Source: Alphaproteobacteria bacterium (GTDB taxonomy: Bacteria > Pseudomonadota > Alphaproteobacteria > Sphingomonadales > Kordiimonadaceae). From it: a stretch of 64,000 nucleotides of DNA. The notes below the pieces were generated by a model. The model did not search any database and was not told where the DNA came from. It saw only the letters and a list, made by a program, of their open reading frames with translations. The stretch spans positions 1 to 64,000 of the forward strand of contig SBGU01000016.1 of NCBI GenBank assembly GCA_006226495.1, read 5' to 3'. Below, piece after piece: positions 8,078-15,736 of this stretch (the stretch's first letter is position 1; each line of letters opens with the position of its first letter). The position numbers were made by a program, and so were the translations under genes.

Positions 8078-8782
8078 GTGACTTTAAGAGAAGAATTAGA
8101 CGCGCATGTCTACGGTACCTACTCGTCAGCGTGGGACCGCAGAGCCGGTCGGGTCGTGCCGGAATCCGACGACATTCAACTTGGCAATCAAGGTGTGGAC
8201 CTCGAAGCTGCGATGATTTACGCAGACCTGACAGCTTCGACACAATTGGTGGACGGCTATCTCGATTGGTTTGCCGCCGAGCAATATAAGGTATTCCTAC
8301 ATTGTGCCTCAAAGATCATCCGGGCCGAAGGTGGTGAGATACGGTCGTATGACGGCGATCGCGTAATGGGCGTCTTTGTCGGTGATATGAAGCGAACCAA
8401 TGCGGTCCGGGCTGCACTTAAAATCAATTGGGCAGTTAACCACATTATCAACCCCAGGCTCAAACAGCGGCACCCCAATACGCCGTATTTGCTGAGCCAC
8501 GTCGTTGGTGTGGATTGTAGTAACGTTTTTGGCGTCCGAGCAGGCATTCGCGGAAGTAATGACGTGGCTTGGATTGGTAGAAGCGCAAACTATGCGGCCA
8601 AGCTAAGCTCCCTGAAAGTAGGATCTTTTAAGACCTGGATAACAAGGTCTGTATATGATGGCATGGCCGATCTTGCGAAATTTGGAGGGCCCAGTAATGC
8701 GAATATGTGGGTTGAGCATAGGTGGACGCAGATGAACGATTTCCAGATCTATGGTTCCACTTACGAATGGGTGATAACGTGA
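8078..8782 (+). CDS. pycC: Pycsar pyrimidine nucleotide cyclase PycC
   Basis: This 234-aa soluble protein has a single class III cyclase domain. Metal ligands are D50 (IYADLTASTQLV) and D94 (YDGDRVMGVF). The late motif IGRSANYAAKLSS places N171 at the transition-state position. Size and architecture match Pycsar cyclases, which convert UTP or CTP to cUMP or cCMP during phage infection. Which pyrimidine is used is not evident. The start is GTG 8078 behind AAAGGA. It is the last gene before the dif-like site and sits divergently from pycTM. A general adenylate cyclase function is possible but less likely given its partner. Confidence 0.82.
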   Translation: MTLREELDAHVYGTYSSAWDRRAGRVVPESDDIQLGNQGVDLEAAMIYADLTASTQLVDGYLDWFAAEQYKVFLHCASKIIRAEGGEIRSYDGDRVMGVFVGDMKRTNAVRAALKINWAVNHIINPRLKQRHPNTPYLLSHVVGVDCSNVFGVRAGIRGSNDVAWIGRSANYAAKLSSLKVGSFKTWITRSVYDGMADLAKFGGPSNANMWVEHRWTQMNDFQIYGSTYEWVIT

Positions 8783-9120
8783 GATGATGGACGCTCATTG
8801 TTGGTGCCGTCGCGCAGGATTCGTAAAGATTGCAGCCTTCAAGAATTTAGCGCTTCTATATGAATGTTGCGCACTTGCGCAAGATGACACAACTCTGGCA
8901 GAGCGCTGACATTTTCAATGACACGTCACACCCGGATTCCAAAGGATACCGCTAGGTGCGCATAATTGGAATTTCCCATAATATAAATTATGCGTTTAAT
9001 GTATCACTGTATGGGGAACCCATCCACAACACCTTTCGAGCGGTCATCTTGTCGCGCCCGTGCCCTGCCTTATAGACACTTCGCTGGACAAGGCGGACCT
9101 TGCTGAACCAAATTGGCACC
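8783..9120. other. Spacer containing island end and dif site
   Basis: No gene is supported in these 338 bases. The first part is probably the right end of the island: it contains a TTGCGCAA palindrome near 8875 and the sequence GACATTTTCAATGACACG near 8908, loosely like Tn5053-family end sequences. The dif-like site is at 8971-8998. An extra arm, GGTGCGCATAA, at 8955-8965 matches the XerC half of E. coli dif. Promoter and leader of the sialidase-like gene must lie after 9000. Confidence 0.5.
8971..8998 (-). other. dif: dif-like XerCD chromosome dimer resolution site
   Basis: Read on the minus strand, the 28 bases are the arm TAAACGCATAA, the centre TTTATA and the arm TTATGGGAAAT. They match the E. 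coli dif site at 21 of 28 positions, including CGCATAAT, TATATTATG (apart from the centre change) and the terminal AAAT. XerC and XerD would bind the two 11-base arms around a 6-base crossover region. GGGCAGGG octamers reverse their orientation across this point, which is independent support. The plus-strand reading is a much weaker match. Confidence 0.82.
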
Positions 9121-10338
9121 ATGGAAAGCTTTACCAATCACCGACTGCTCACACCGCGCGTGTGTGCCATATTGTTGCTGATGCTCGCGGCGCTTATCGC
9201 CGGCGGGTTCCAGACTGCCCATGCAGGTGATGAAGAACAGGTAATTTCTGTAACACCGTCCCTTTTTGATGCGTCCAAACCACTGACACTCGGGCTCGTG
9301 CCCGCGCCCGGGGCCGAAACATTCACGGTATTTGCGCCGTCTGTGGGACAAAATGCCTATAATCATGGCGCCGTCGCGATTGCCTTCAAGGGCCGTCTGT
9401 ATGTGCAGTGGCAAACCTCCGCGCGCGACGAAGACGCGCCTGATACCCATCTGGTTTATGCCATCAGCGACAACCCTGCCCGCTGGCCAGCACCACGGAT
9501 ACTTGCTGCGGCACGGGATGGCGCCACGGTGACCAGCGGCGGCTGGTATACGGACGGTGCCACCCTAGTTGCCTTCCTCAATGTCTGGCCCCTGCGCGAT
9601 GATGGCGGCCGCGGAGGCCATGCCGAATATGTTACCAGCACCGATGGCGAGCACTGGAGCGCACCTTTGCGCGTGACAGGCCAGGATGGCAGGCCGGTCG
9701 ATGGTGTTGTCGAACAGGATATGCGCGCCCTGCCCGGCGGTCGTATCGTTGGTGCCTTTCATCTGGCGCCCGGTCTTGTTGCGACACCGTTTTATACGGA
9801 TGACCCGCTGGGCACACGCGGCTGGGTCGCCGGACGAATGACAAACCTGCCGCACCAGGGCGAAGTCAGCCGTGAGCTGGAGCCAAGCTGGTTCCTGCGC
9901 CCGGACGGCATCCTGGTCATGCTGTTTCGGGATCAGGACAGCAGTTTCCGGACGCTTGTCTCCGAAAGCCATGACAATGCCGAAAGCTGGAGCCAACCCC
10001 GACTGGCCGATTTTCCCGATTCCCGCTCGAAACAAAGCGCCGGCACCCTGCCGGACGGCACCATTTTCCGTGTCAACAACCCGACAGGCAACCGCACGCG
10101 GTTTCCGCTGGTCCTGAGCCTGAGCAAGGATGGCCGCACATTTGACCGGGCCATGCTGCTGCGGTCCGGCGGGCCGGACCTGCAAGCGTTACGTTTTGAG
10201 GGCCGTTACAAACGTGCCGGATACAGCTATCCCAAAAGCGTGCTTTCCGGTGACTGGCTTTATGTCGCCTATGCCACCAACAAGGAAGACATTCAGCTAA
10301 CGCGGGTGCCCTGGCGTGCGCTGGTCCCTGCCCCATGA
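9121..10338 (+). CDS. Secreted sialidase-fold (BNR/Asp-box) protein
   Basis: This 405-aa exported protein has a signal peptide ending at about residue 35 (QTAHA before GDEE). Three Asp-box-like motifs are visible: STDGEHW, SHDNAESW and SKDGRTF, as in six-bladed sialidase/neuraminidase propellers. Enzymatic residues of true sialidases are not evident to me, so it may be a different glycosidase or a sugar-binding propeller. ATG 9121 gives a compact signal peptide; an in-frame TTG at 9100 with AAGG upstream is the alternative start. It stands alone between the dif-like site and the xylose genes and may feed sugars to them. Confidence 0.65.
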   Translation: MESFTNHRLLTPRVCAILLLMLAALIAGGFQTAHAGDEEQVISVTPSLFDASKPLTLGLVPAPGAETFTVFAPSVGQNAYNHGAVAIAFKGRLYVQWQTSARDEDAPDTHLVYAISDNPARWPAPRILAAARDGATVTSGGWYTDGATLVAFLNVWPLRDDGGRGGHAEYVTSTDGEHWSAPLRVTGQDGRPVDGVVEQDMRALPGGRIVGAFHLAPGLVATPFYTDDPLGTRGWVAGRMTNLPHQGEVSRELEPSWFLRPDGILVMLFRDQDSSFRTLVSESHDNAESWSQPRLADFPDSRSKQSAGTLPDGTIFRVNNPTGNRTRFPLVLSLSKDGRTFDRAMLLRSGGPDLQALRFEGRYKRAGYSYPKSVLSGDWLYVAYATNKEDIQLTRVPWRALVPAP

Positions 10339-10452
10339 CAGCGCGCCGCGTCGCCCAACAGGCCGATTAGCGCCTAGCCCATTGTGCCGGTCAGGCGCCC
10401 AAAACTGATATCGCTCACATAAATTTGCGTTTGCCCGCTTGTTTTACAAAAA

Positions 10453-10466
10453 AGTTAGCGCTACCA
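10453..10466 (+). promoter_or_regulatory. xyl-box-like LacI-family operator
   Basis: AGTTAGCGCTACCA is a near match to the xyl-box described for XylR-controlled xylose genes in Caulobacter and Xanthomonas (TGTTAGCGCTACCA type). It lies about 150 bases upstream of xylB, in an otherwise gene-free promoter region (10339-10618). It probably mediates xylose-dependent derepression of xylBA. A dedicated XylR gene is not obvious in the window. Confidence 0.6.
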
Positions 10467-10618
10467 TTTCTTGTGCCGCGCGATCGCGGCATTGGGAACT
10501 GGGGAGGATCAGTTGTTCAGCACTGCGCTTGCGGATCATGGCCGCATGCCATTTTATTGGCCATCCTGCGGGCATTCAGCCCGCTCGTCTGCCGCGTCCA
10601 AACTGAGGTCGGCCTCCC

Positions 10619-12070
10619 ATGTTTCTCGGTCTTGATATCGGCACATCCGGCGTCAAGGCCGTTCTGGTTGACGACCAAGGCGCGCTGGCCGCACAGGCAA
10701 CGGCGCCGCTCACGGTTTCGCGCCCCAGGCCCGGCTGGTCCGAACAGGACCCCGAAAGCTGGTGGCTGGCCACAGAACGGGCGGTTCAGGCGCTGGACCC
10801 AACGCTGAGGCACAAGGTTCTGGCGATCGGCCTTTCCGGTCAGATGCATGGTGCAACGCTTCTGGGTGCAGACAGGAAACCGCTTCGCCCGGCAATTCTG
10901 TGGAACGACGGCCGCAGCGGCAGCGAATGTGCTGCGCTCGAACAGATGGTGCCGATGAGCCGCGGCATCACCGGCAACCTGGCCATGCCGGGTTTCACCG
11001 CGCCCAAACTTCTCTGGCTTGCCGCCCACGAGCCCGACATCTTTGCTGCGGTCAAAACTGTACTGTTGCCAAAGGATTATGTCCGACTGTGCATGACCGG
11101 CGATCTGGCCACCGACCTTTCGGACGCAGCGGGCACCCTGTGGGTCGATGTTGCGGAACGCGATTGGTCCGATACCATGCTATCGGCCTGCCGCCTGACG
11201 CGCGGTCATATGCCAGGCCTGTATGAAGGAACCGAAATCACAGGAACCTTGGCAGCCGATACCGCCAGCCGATGGGGTATGGACCGTGTGCCCGTTGTTG
11301 CCGGCGCCGGCGACAATGCGGCCGGCGCGGCCGGAGTTGGCGTCGTAAATCCTGGCGACGCTTTCCTGTCGCTCGGCACGTCTGGGGTCCTGTTTGTCGC
11401 AAACGACACATACCGCCCCAACCCGGACCGGGGGGTCCATACTTTCTGCCATTGTTTGCCCGACAGGTGGCACCAGATGAGCGTGATCCTGAGCGCGGCA
11501 AGTGCGGTCGACTGGGCTGCGCGCATGACCGGATTTGCGGATGCCGCGGCTCTGATTGCCGCTGCGGAGCAACGGGCGCGGCTCGATAACCCGCTGATTT
11601 TCCTGCCGTACCTGTCGGGCGAGCGCACACCGCACAACGACCCGGACGCGCGGGGCGTGCTGTTCGGCCTTGATCATGACAGCGACGCTGCGGCCGTGGG
11701 CCAGGCAGTGCTGGAAGGCGTGGCATTCGCTTTTGCCGACGGTTTGCAGGCGCTGTTTGAAACCGGCACGACGATTTCCAGCCTGACTGTCATCGGGGGC
11801 GGCGCACGATCCCGATATTGGGGCCGCATCCTGGCAGCCGCCCTGGGCCGCAAGCTCGTCTACCGCGATGGTGCCGAGGTCGGACCGGCATTCGGCGCCG
11901 CCCGGCTGGCCCGCATCGGATTGACCGGTGAAGCGGTGGCAGACGTCTGCACCGTGCCACCCGTGCGCACGGCCATTGAACCCGATAGCCGCGACAGCGA
12001 CATGCTGGCGGCCAAACGCAATAAATTCGCGCGGCTTTATAAGGACCTGCGCGGCCAATTCAAGGAGTGA
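10619..12070 (+). CDS. xylB: Xylulokinase
   Basis: This 483-aa FGGY-family sugar kinase phosphorylates D-xylulose to xylulose 5-phosphate, the second step of xylose isomerase catabolism. The N-terminal phosphate motif is [15 protein letters not shown]. The middle contains LSGQMHG and WNDGRS, and the second-domain motif is [15 protein letters not shown]. Length is normal for XylB. The stop overlaps the coding region of an upstream extension of xylA; the actual xylA start is 5 bases after the xylB stop, so the pair is an operon. An xyl-box precedes it. Confidence 0.93.
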   Translation: MFLGLDIGTSGVKAVLVDDQGALAAQATAPLTVSRPRPGWSEQDPESWWLATERAVQALDPTLRHKVLAIGLSGQMHGATLLGADRKPLRPAILWNDGRSGSECAALEQMVPMSRGITGNLAMPGFTAPKLLWLAAHEPDIFAAVKTVLLPKDYVRLCMTGDLATDLSDAAGTLWVDVAERDWSDTMLSACRLTRGHMPGLYEGTEITGTLAADTASRWGMDRVPVVAGAGDNAAGAAGVGVVNPGDAFLSLGTSGVLFVANDTYRPNPDRGVHTFCHCLPDRWHQMSVILSAASAVDWAARMTGFADAAALIAAAEQRARLDNPLIFLPYLSGERTPHNDPDARGVLFGLDHDSDAAAVGQAVLEGVAFAFADGLQALFETGTTISSLTVIGGGARSRYWGRILAAALGRKLVYRDGAEVGPAFGAARLARIGLTGEAVADVCTVPPVRTAIEPDSRDSDMLAAKRNKFARLYKDLRGQFKE

Positions 12071-12075
12071 CGATT

Positions 12076-13416
12076 ATGGCAGACAGCAGCAGCCACCGCG
12101 CTGGTGAGGACTATTTCAAGGGCGTCGGCCCTATCGGGTTTGAAGGCCGCGACAGCCGCAACCCCCTGGCCTTCCGCTATTATGACAAGGACCAACTGGT
12201 GCTGGGCAAGCGTATGGAGGACCATCTGCGCCTGGCGGTCTGTTACTGGCACAGCTTCTGCTGGGACGGCAGCGACGTGTTTGGCGCCGGCACCTTCGGC
12301 AGGCCCTGGCTCGCGGGCAAGATGGACGCTGCGGCCGCCAAGGCCAAGATGGATGTCGCGTTCGAGTTTTTCAGCAAATTGGGCGCGCCCTATTACTGCT
12401 TCCATGATGTGGATGTCATGGCCGAAGCCCAGACCCTGGCCGAACATACCAGCAATTTTGCCGCCGCCGTCGACGGGCTCGAGGCCAAGATGCAGCAAAC
12501 CGGCATGAAGCTCCTGTGGGGGACTGCGAACCTGTTCTCGCACCCGCGTTTTGCCGCCGGCGCCGCCACTAACCCGAACCCCGAGGTGTTTGCCTTTGCC
12601 GCAGCCCAGGTACGCCAATGTATTGAAGCCACAAAACGGCTTGGAGGTGAAAACTATGTGCTTTGGGGTGGCCGCGAGGGTTATGACACCCTCCTGAACA
12701 CCGATATGGCGCGCGAACTTGACCAGATGGGCCGTTTCCTGTCGATGGTGGTCGAGCACAAGCACAAGATCGGCTTCAAAGGCATGATCCTGCTGGAACC
12801 CAAGCCGCATGAACCGACCAAACACCAGTATGACCATGATGTGGCCACCGTATACGGGTTCCTGAAACGCTACGGGCTTGAAAATGAAGTCCGGGTCAAT
12901 ATCGAGGCAAACCATGCCACCCTCGCCGGCCACAGTTTCGAGCATGAAGTCGAGACCGCGGCGGCCCTGGGCATCATGGGCTCGTTCGACATCAACCGTG
13001 GCGATCCGCAGAATGGCTGGGACACCGACCAGTTCCCGAACGACCCGCTGGAGTTGACCCTGGTACTCTACCGTATCCTGAAGGCCGGTGGCTTGACGTC
13101 TGGCGGTTTCAATTTCGACGCAAAGTTACGCCGGCAGAGCCTTGATCCGGTTGATCTTTTCCATGGTCATATCGGCGGTATAGACCAGCTTGCGCGCGCC
13201 CTGTTGCAGGCTGAGGCCCTGATCGAGGACGGTTGCCTCACGGACTTTGTCGCCAACCGTTATGCCGGCTGGAACTCTGCTCTCGGCCAGCAAATCATGG
13301 CGCCCGGCAGCAGCCTGGCCGACATTGCGGACGCCGCCACCAAGACAGGCGTCGCCCCCGCGCCGGTTTCCGGCCGCCAGGAATATCTCGAAAATCTCGT
13401 CGCCCGCTTTGTCTAG
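12076..13416 (+). CDS. xylA: Xylose isomerase
   Basis: This 446-aa TIM-barrel enzyme converts D-xylose to D-xylulose. Signature regions are FHDVDV with the catalytic His, [19 protein letters not shown] with metal-binding acids, and [18 protein letters not shown]. Length matches class II XylA. I chose ATG 12076, which has AAGGAG at 12062-12067; a GTG at 12067 is in frame but overlaps the ribosome-binding site. A strong terminator follows about 16 bases after the stop. With xylB it forms a complete isomerase-pathway operon. Confidence 0.95.
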   Translation: MADSSSHRAGEDYFKGVGPIGFEGRDSRNPLAFRYYDKDQLVLGKRMEDHLRLAVCYWHSFCWDGSDVFGAGTFGRPWLAGKMDAAAAKAKMDVAFEFFSKLGAPYYCFHDVDVMAEAQTLAEHTSNFAAAVDGLEAKMQQTGMKLLWGTANLFSHPRFAAGAATNPNPEVFAFAAAQVRQCIEATKRLGGENYVLWGGREGYDTLLNTDMARELDQMGRFLSMVVEHKHKIGFKGMILLEPKPHEPTKHQYDHDVATVYGFLKRYGLENEVRVNIEANHATLAGHSFEHEVETAAALGIMGSFDINRGDPQNGWDTDQFPNDPLELTLVLYRILKAGGLTSGGFNFDAKLRRQSLDPVDLFHGHIGGIDQLARALLQAEALIEDGCLTDFVANRYAGWNSALGQQIMAPGSSLADIADAATKTGVAPAPVSGRQEYLENLVARFV

Positions 13417-13432
13417 CGGTTGCTGACGCCCC

Positions 13433-13464
13433 GGCCCCCTCCCTGCACAGGAGGGGGCCTTTCC
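13433..13464 (+). terminator. Rho-independent terminator after xylBA
   Basis: A 10-bp G+C-rich stem (GGCCCCCTCC / GGAGGGGGCC) has a 7-base loop (13443-13449) and is followed by TTTCC. It lies just after xylA. Confidence 0.8.
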
Positions 13465-13510
13465 CCGCCTTTCCGTCTTGTCCCTGCACCGGTTCCCGCC
13501 GGCTGCCTTG

Positions 13511-13663
13511 TTATATCGTATTCTAACTGTTAGTACTGGGCATTCCTGTCTGGCTCCACCGATAGTCATGCTCGTTTTGTCCAACTTTATCTGGATCTTC
13601 AGCACTTCAGTGACTATCGCACCGCCTCCCCGACAGGCTGTTTTTAATTTGAATACGATATAA
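13511..13663. repeat. Inverted repeat pair upstream of the BCCT transporter
   Basis: TTATATCGTATTC at 13511-13523 is repeated in perfect inverted orientation as GAATACGATATAA at 13651-13663. With one gap the similarity extends outward to GCCT on both sides. The pair encloses 127 bases. The right copy contains TATAAT (13659-13664), a likely -10 for the transporter, so the arms could be paired operators for a dimeric regulator. A short mobile-element remnant is an alternative. Confidence 0.55.
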
Positions 13664-13677
13664 TAGGCTAGGGATTC

Positions 13678-15666
13678 ATGACGGACAACATCGGCACCGA
13701 ACCGCAATCCAAAAACAGGCCCGGCATGCTGGCGCCGGTGTTCCTGCCGTCAGCCGGCATCATCATTGCACTGGTGCTGTTCACGCTTGGTTCGGGCGAT
13801 ACCGCCAAATATATGTTCGATACCCTGCAGGCATGGGTCGTGCGCACGTCAGGCTGGGTCTATATGCTCGGTGTCTCCGGCTTCCTGATTTTCTGTATTT
13901 TCCTGGCAGCCAGCCGCTATGGCGACATCCGGCTGGGGCCGGACCATTCGCGGCCCGATTACAGTTTCCTGTCGTGGTTTGCGATGCTGTTTTCCGCCGG
14001 CATCGGCATCGGCCTCCTGTTTTTTGGCGTCGCGGAGCCGCTGATCCATTATACTGCACCGCCCGATGCGGCACCGCAAACCATAGAAGCCGCCCGTCAG
14101 GCGATGCAGATTACTTTTTTCCACTGGGGCATCAATGCCTGGGCCATCTATGCGGTCGTCGGGCTGTCCCTTGCCTATTTTGCGTTCCGGCACCGGCTTC
14201 CGCTGACCATCCGTGCCGCGCTCTATCCGCTGATCGGTGACCGTATCAACGGCCCCATCGGCCATATGGTCGATGTGCTGGCTGTGATCGGCACCCTGTT
14301 TGGGGTCGCCACGTCGCTTGGCTTCGGGGTCGCGCAGGTGAATGCCGGCCTTGGCCATCTGTTTGGTGTGCCGGTCAATACCACTGTGCAGATTATCCTG
14401 ATTGCCGCCATCACGGCCTGCGCGACAGCGTCAGTGGTGTCGGGCCTTGATGCCGGTATCAAACGCCTGTCGGAAATCAATATGGCGCTGGCGGTGCTGT
14501 TGCTGCTGTTTGTCATTCTGGCCGGCCCGACCCTGTTGTTCCTGAACAGTTTTGTCCAGAACCTGGGCATGTACGCCCAGACCATCATTGAACGCAGTTT
14601 CAAGCTGAACGCCTATACGGGCGACCACAAATGGCTCGCAAACTGGACCCTGTTCTATTGGGGCTGGTGGATCAGTTGGTCGCCCTTTGTCGGCATCTTC
14701 ATCGCCCGCATTTCAAGGGGCCGCACCATCCGGGAATTCATCGTCGGTGTGCTTCTGGTGCCGACGGCCTTCACTTTCATCTGGATGACCGCGTTCGGCA
14801 ACAGTGCGCTTGGGTATGCTATGTCGGGCGAAGGCGCGGGCATCATTGAAGCCGTACAGCATAACCTGCCCCTGGGGCTGTTTGCCTTCCTCGAACATCT
14901 GCCATTCCCAAGTATTGTCTCATTCATGGCGGTGATCCTGATCATCACCTTTTTTGTCACCTCGTCGGACTCCGGCTCGCTGGTTATCGATACCATTACC
15001 TCCGGCGGGCACCTGAACCCACCCGTGTGGCAGCGGATTTTCTGGGCCGTTACCGAAGGTGTGGTTGCCGCGGTGCTGATGATCGGCGGCGGGTTGGGCG
15101 CCCTGCAGGCTGCGACCATCACCACAGCCCTGCCCTTCACATTTGTCATTGTCCTTGCCTGTGTCGGACTTATCCGCGGCCTCAGGATGGAAGCTGCCAA
15201 AATGCGCGGTGCCGCCGTGGTACCCGATGTCGCCATCGGCGGCAGTGCCGCCTCCTGGAAACAGCGGCTGAATGCCTTGCTCGCGCACCCCGGTGAAGCC
15301 GAGGTCGCCAGATTTGTCACCCGCATCGTCACCCCGGCGCTTGCCAAGGTGGCTGCTGAAATTGAAAAAAGCGACAGCCGGGCACACGCCGTGCTTTCGG
15401 CCGATCAGACCGAACTTCGCATCCTGCATGGGGACGAAATGGAATTTCGCTATGCTGTCGTGACCCGCGGTTTCCTGCGGCCAAGCTTTGCCTACATCGA
15501 CCCGACCGAGGATCGCCTGACCGACGAACGTTTCTACAGGGCCGAGGTACACCTGCTTGAAGGTGGCCAGCAGTATGACATTTTCGGCTTTTCAGAGGAT
15601 CAGATCATACATGATGTGCTGTTCCAGTATGACAAGCATATGCATTTCCTGCATCTGGCGCGCTAG
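13678..15666 (+). CDS. betT: BCCT-family choline/betaine transporter, BetT-like
   Basis: This 662-aa inner-membrane transporter has about 12 membrane segments and a long C-terminal cytosolic tail (about residues 515-662), as in BetT. The family motifs GIGIGLLFFGVAEP and WTLFYWGWWISWSPFVGIFIARISRGRTI are clear. Substrate is probably choline or a betaine; proton or sodium coupling is not decided here. The start ATG is only about 7 bases from the expected transcription start of the putative promoter, so the messenger may be nearly leaderless. No bet catabolic genes lie alongside, so the solute may be for osmoprotection. Confidence 0.88.
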   Translation: MTDNIGTEPQSKNRPGMLAPVFLPSAGIIIALVLFTLGSGDTAKYMFDTLQAWVVRTSGWVYMLGVSGFLIFCIFLAASRYGDIRLGPDHSRPDYSFLSWFAMLFSAGIGIGLLFFGVAEPLIHYTAPPDAAPQTIEAARQAMQITFFHWGINAWAIYAVVGLSLAYFAFRHRLPLTIRAALYPLIGDRINGPIGHMVDVLAVIGTLFGVATSLGFGVAQVNAGLGHLFGVPVNTTVQIILIAAITACATASVVSGLDAGIKRLSEINMALAVLLLLFVILAGPTLLFLNSFVQNLGMYAQTIIERSFKLNAYTGDHKWLANWTLFYWGWWISWSPFVGIFIARISRGRTIREFIVGVLLVPTAFTFIWMTAFGNSALGYAMSGEGAGIIEAVQHNLPLGLFAFLEHLPFPSIVSFMAVILIITFFVTSSDSGSLVIDTITSGGHLNPPVWQRIFWAVTEGVVAAVLMIGGGLGALQAATITTALPFTFVIVLACVGLIRGLRMEAAKMRGAAVVPDVAIGGSAASWKQRLNALLAHPGEAEVARFVTRIVTPALAKVAAEIEKSDSRAHAVLSADQTELRILHGDEMEFRYAVVTRGFLRPSFAYIDPTEDRLTDERFYRAEVHLLEGGQQYDIFGFSEDQIIHDVLFQYDKHMHFLHLAR

Positions 15667-15685
15667 GCACCCAACCGCAATGTGA

Positions 15686-15711
15686 AAAAGCCGGCATTCC
15701 TGCCGGCTTTT
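15686..15711. terminator. Bidirectional terminator
   Basis: The stem AAAAGCCGGCA / TGCCGGCTTTT has a 4-base loop (TTCC). It lies between the convergent transporter and S9 peptidase genes and carries T-rich flanks in both directions. Confidence 0.85.
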
Positions 15712-15736
15712 GTGTGACAGTTCAGGCGACACGCCC

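Larger units (their letters stand above)
1..8950. mobile_element. TniABQ-type transposon island carrying cyclase-based defence genes
   Basis: This stretch combines tniA-tniB-tniQ, a tyrosine recombinase and four cargo genes with nucleotide-cyclase signalling domains. It is visibly richer in A+T, in both genes and spacers, than the G+C-rich chromosome that follows. Its right limit must lie between the pycC stop (8782) and the dif-like site at 8971. The left end is either in the first 130 bases or upstream of the window. I could not identify convincing terminal inverted repeats or a target duplication, so both boundaries are approximate and membership of all genes in one element is inferred. 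No tnsA and no serine resolvase are present. Confidence 0.65.

Noticed and set aside
147-8918. A 13-base direct repeat CTGACATTTTCAA at 147-159 and 8906-8918, near both ends of the island.
   Set aside because: The left copy lies inside the tniA coding region and a chance match of this length is expected about once in such an interval, so it is not evidence for transposon ends.
1-9000. A Tn7-type CRISPR-associated transposon.
   Set aside because: No cas genes and no repeat-spacer array are present in the window; the module is plain tniABQ.
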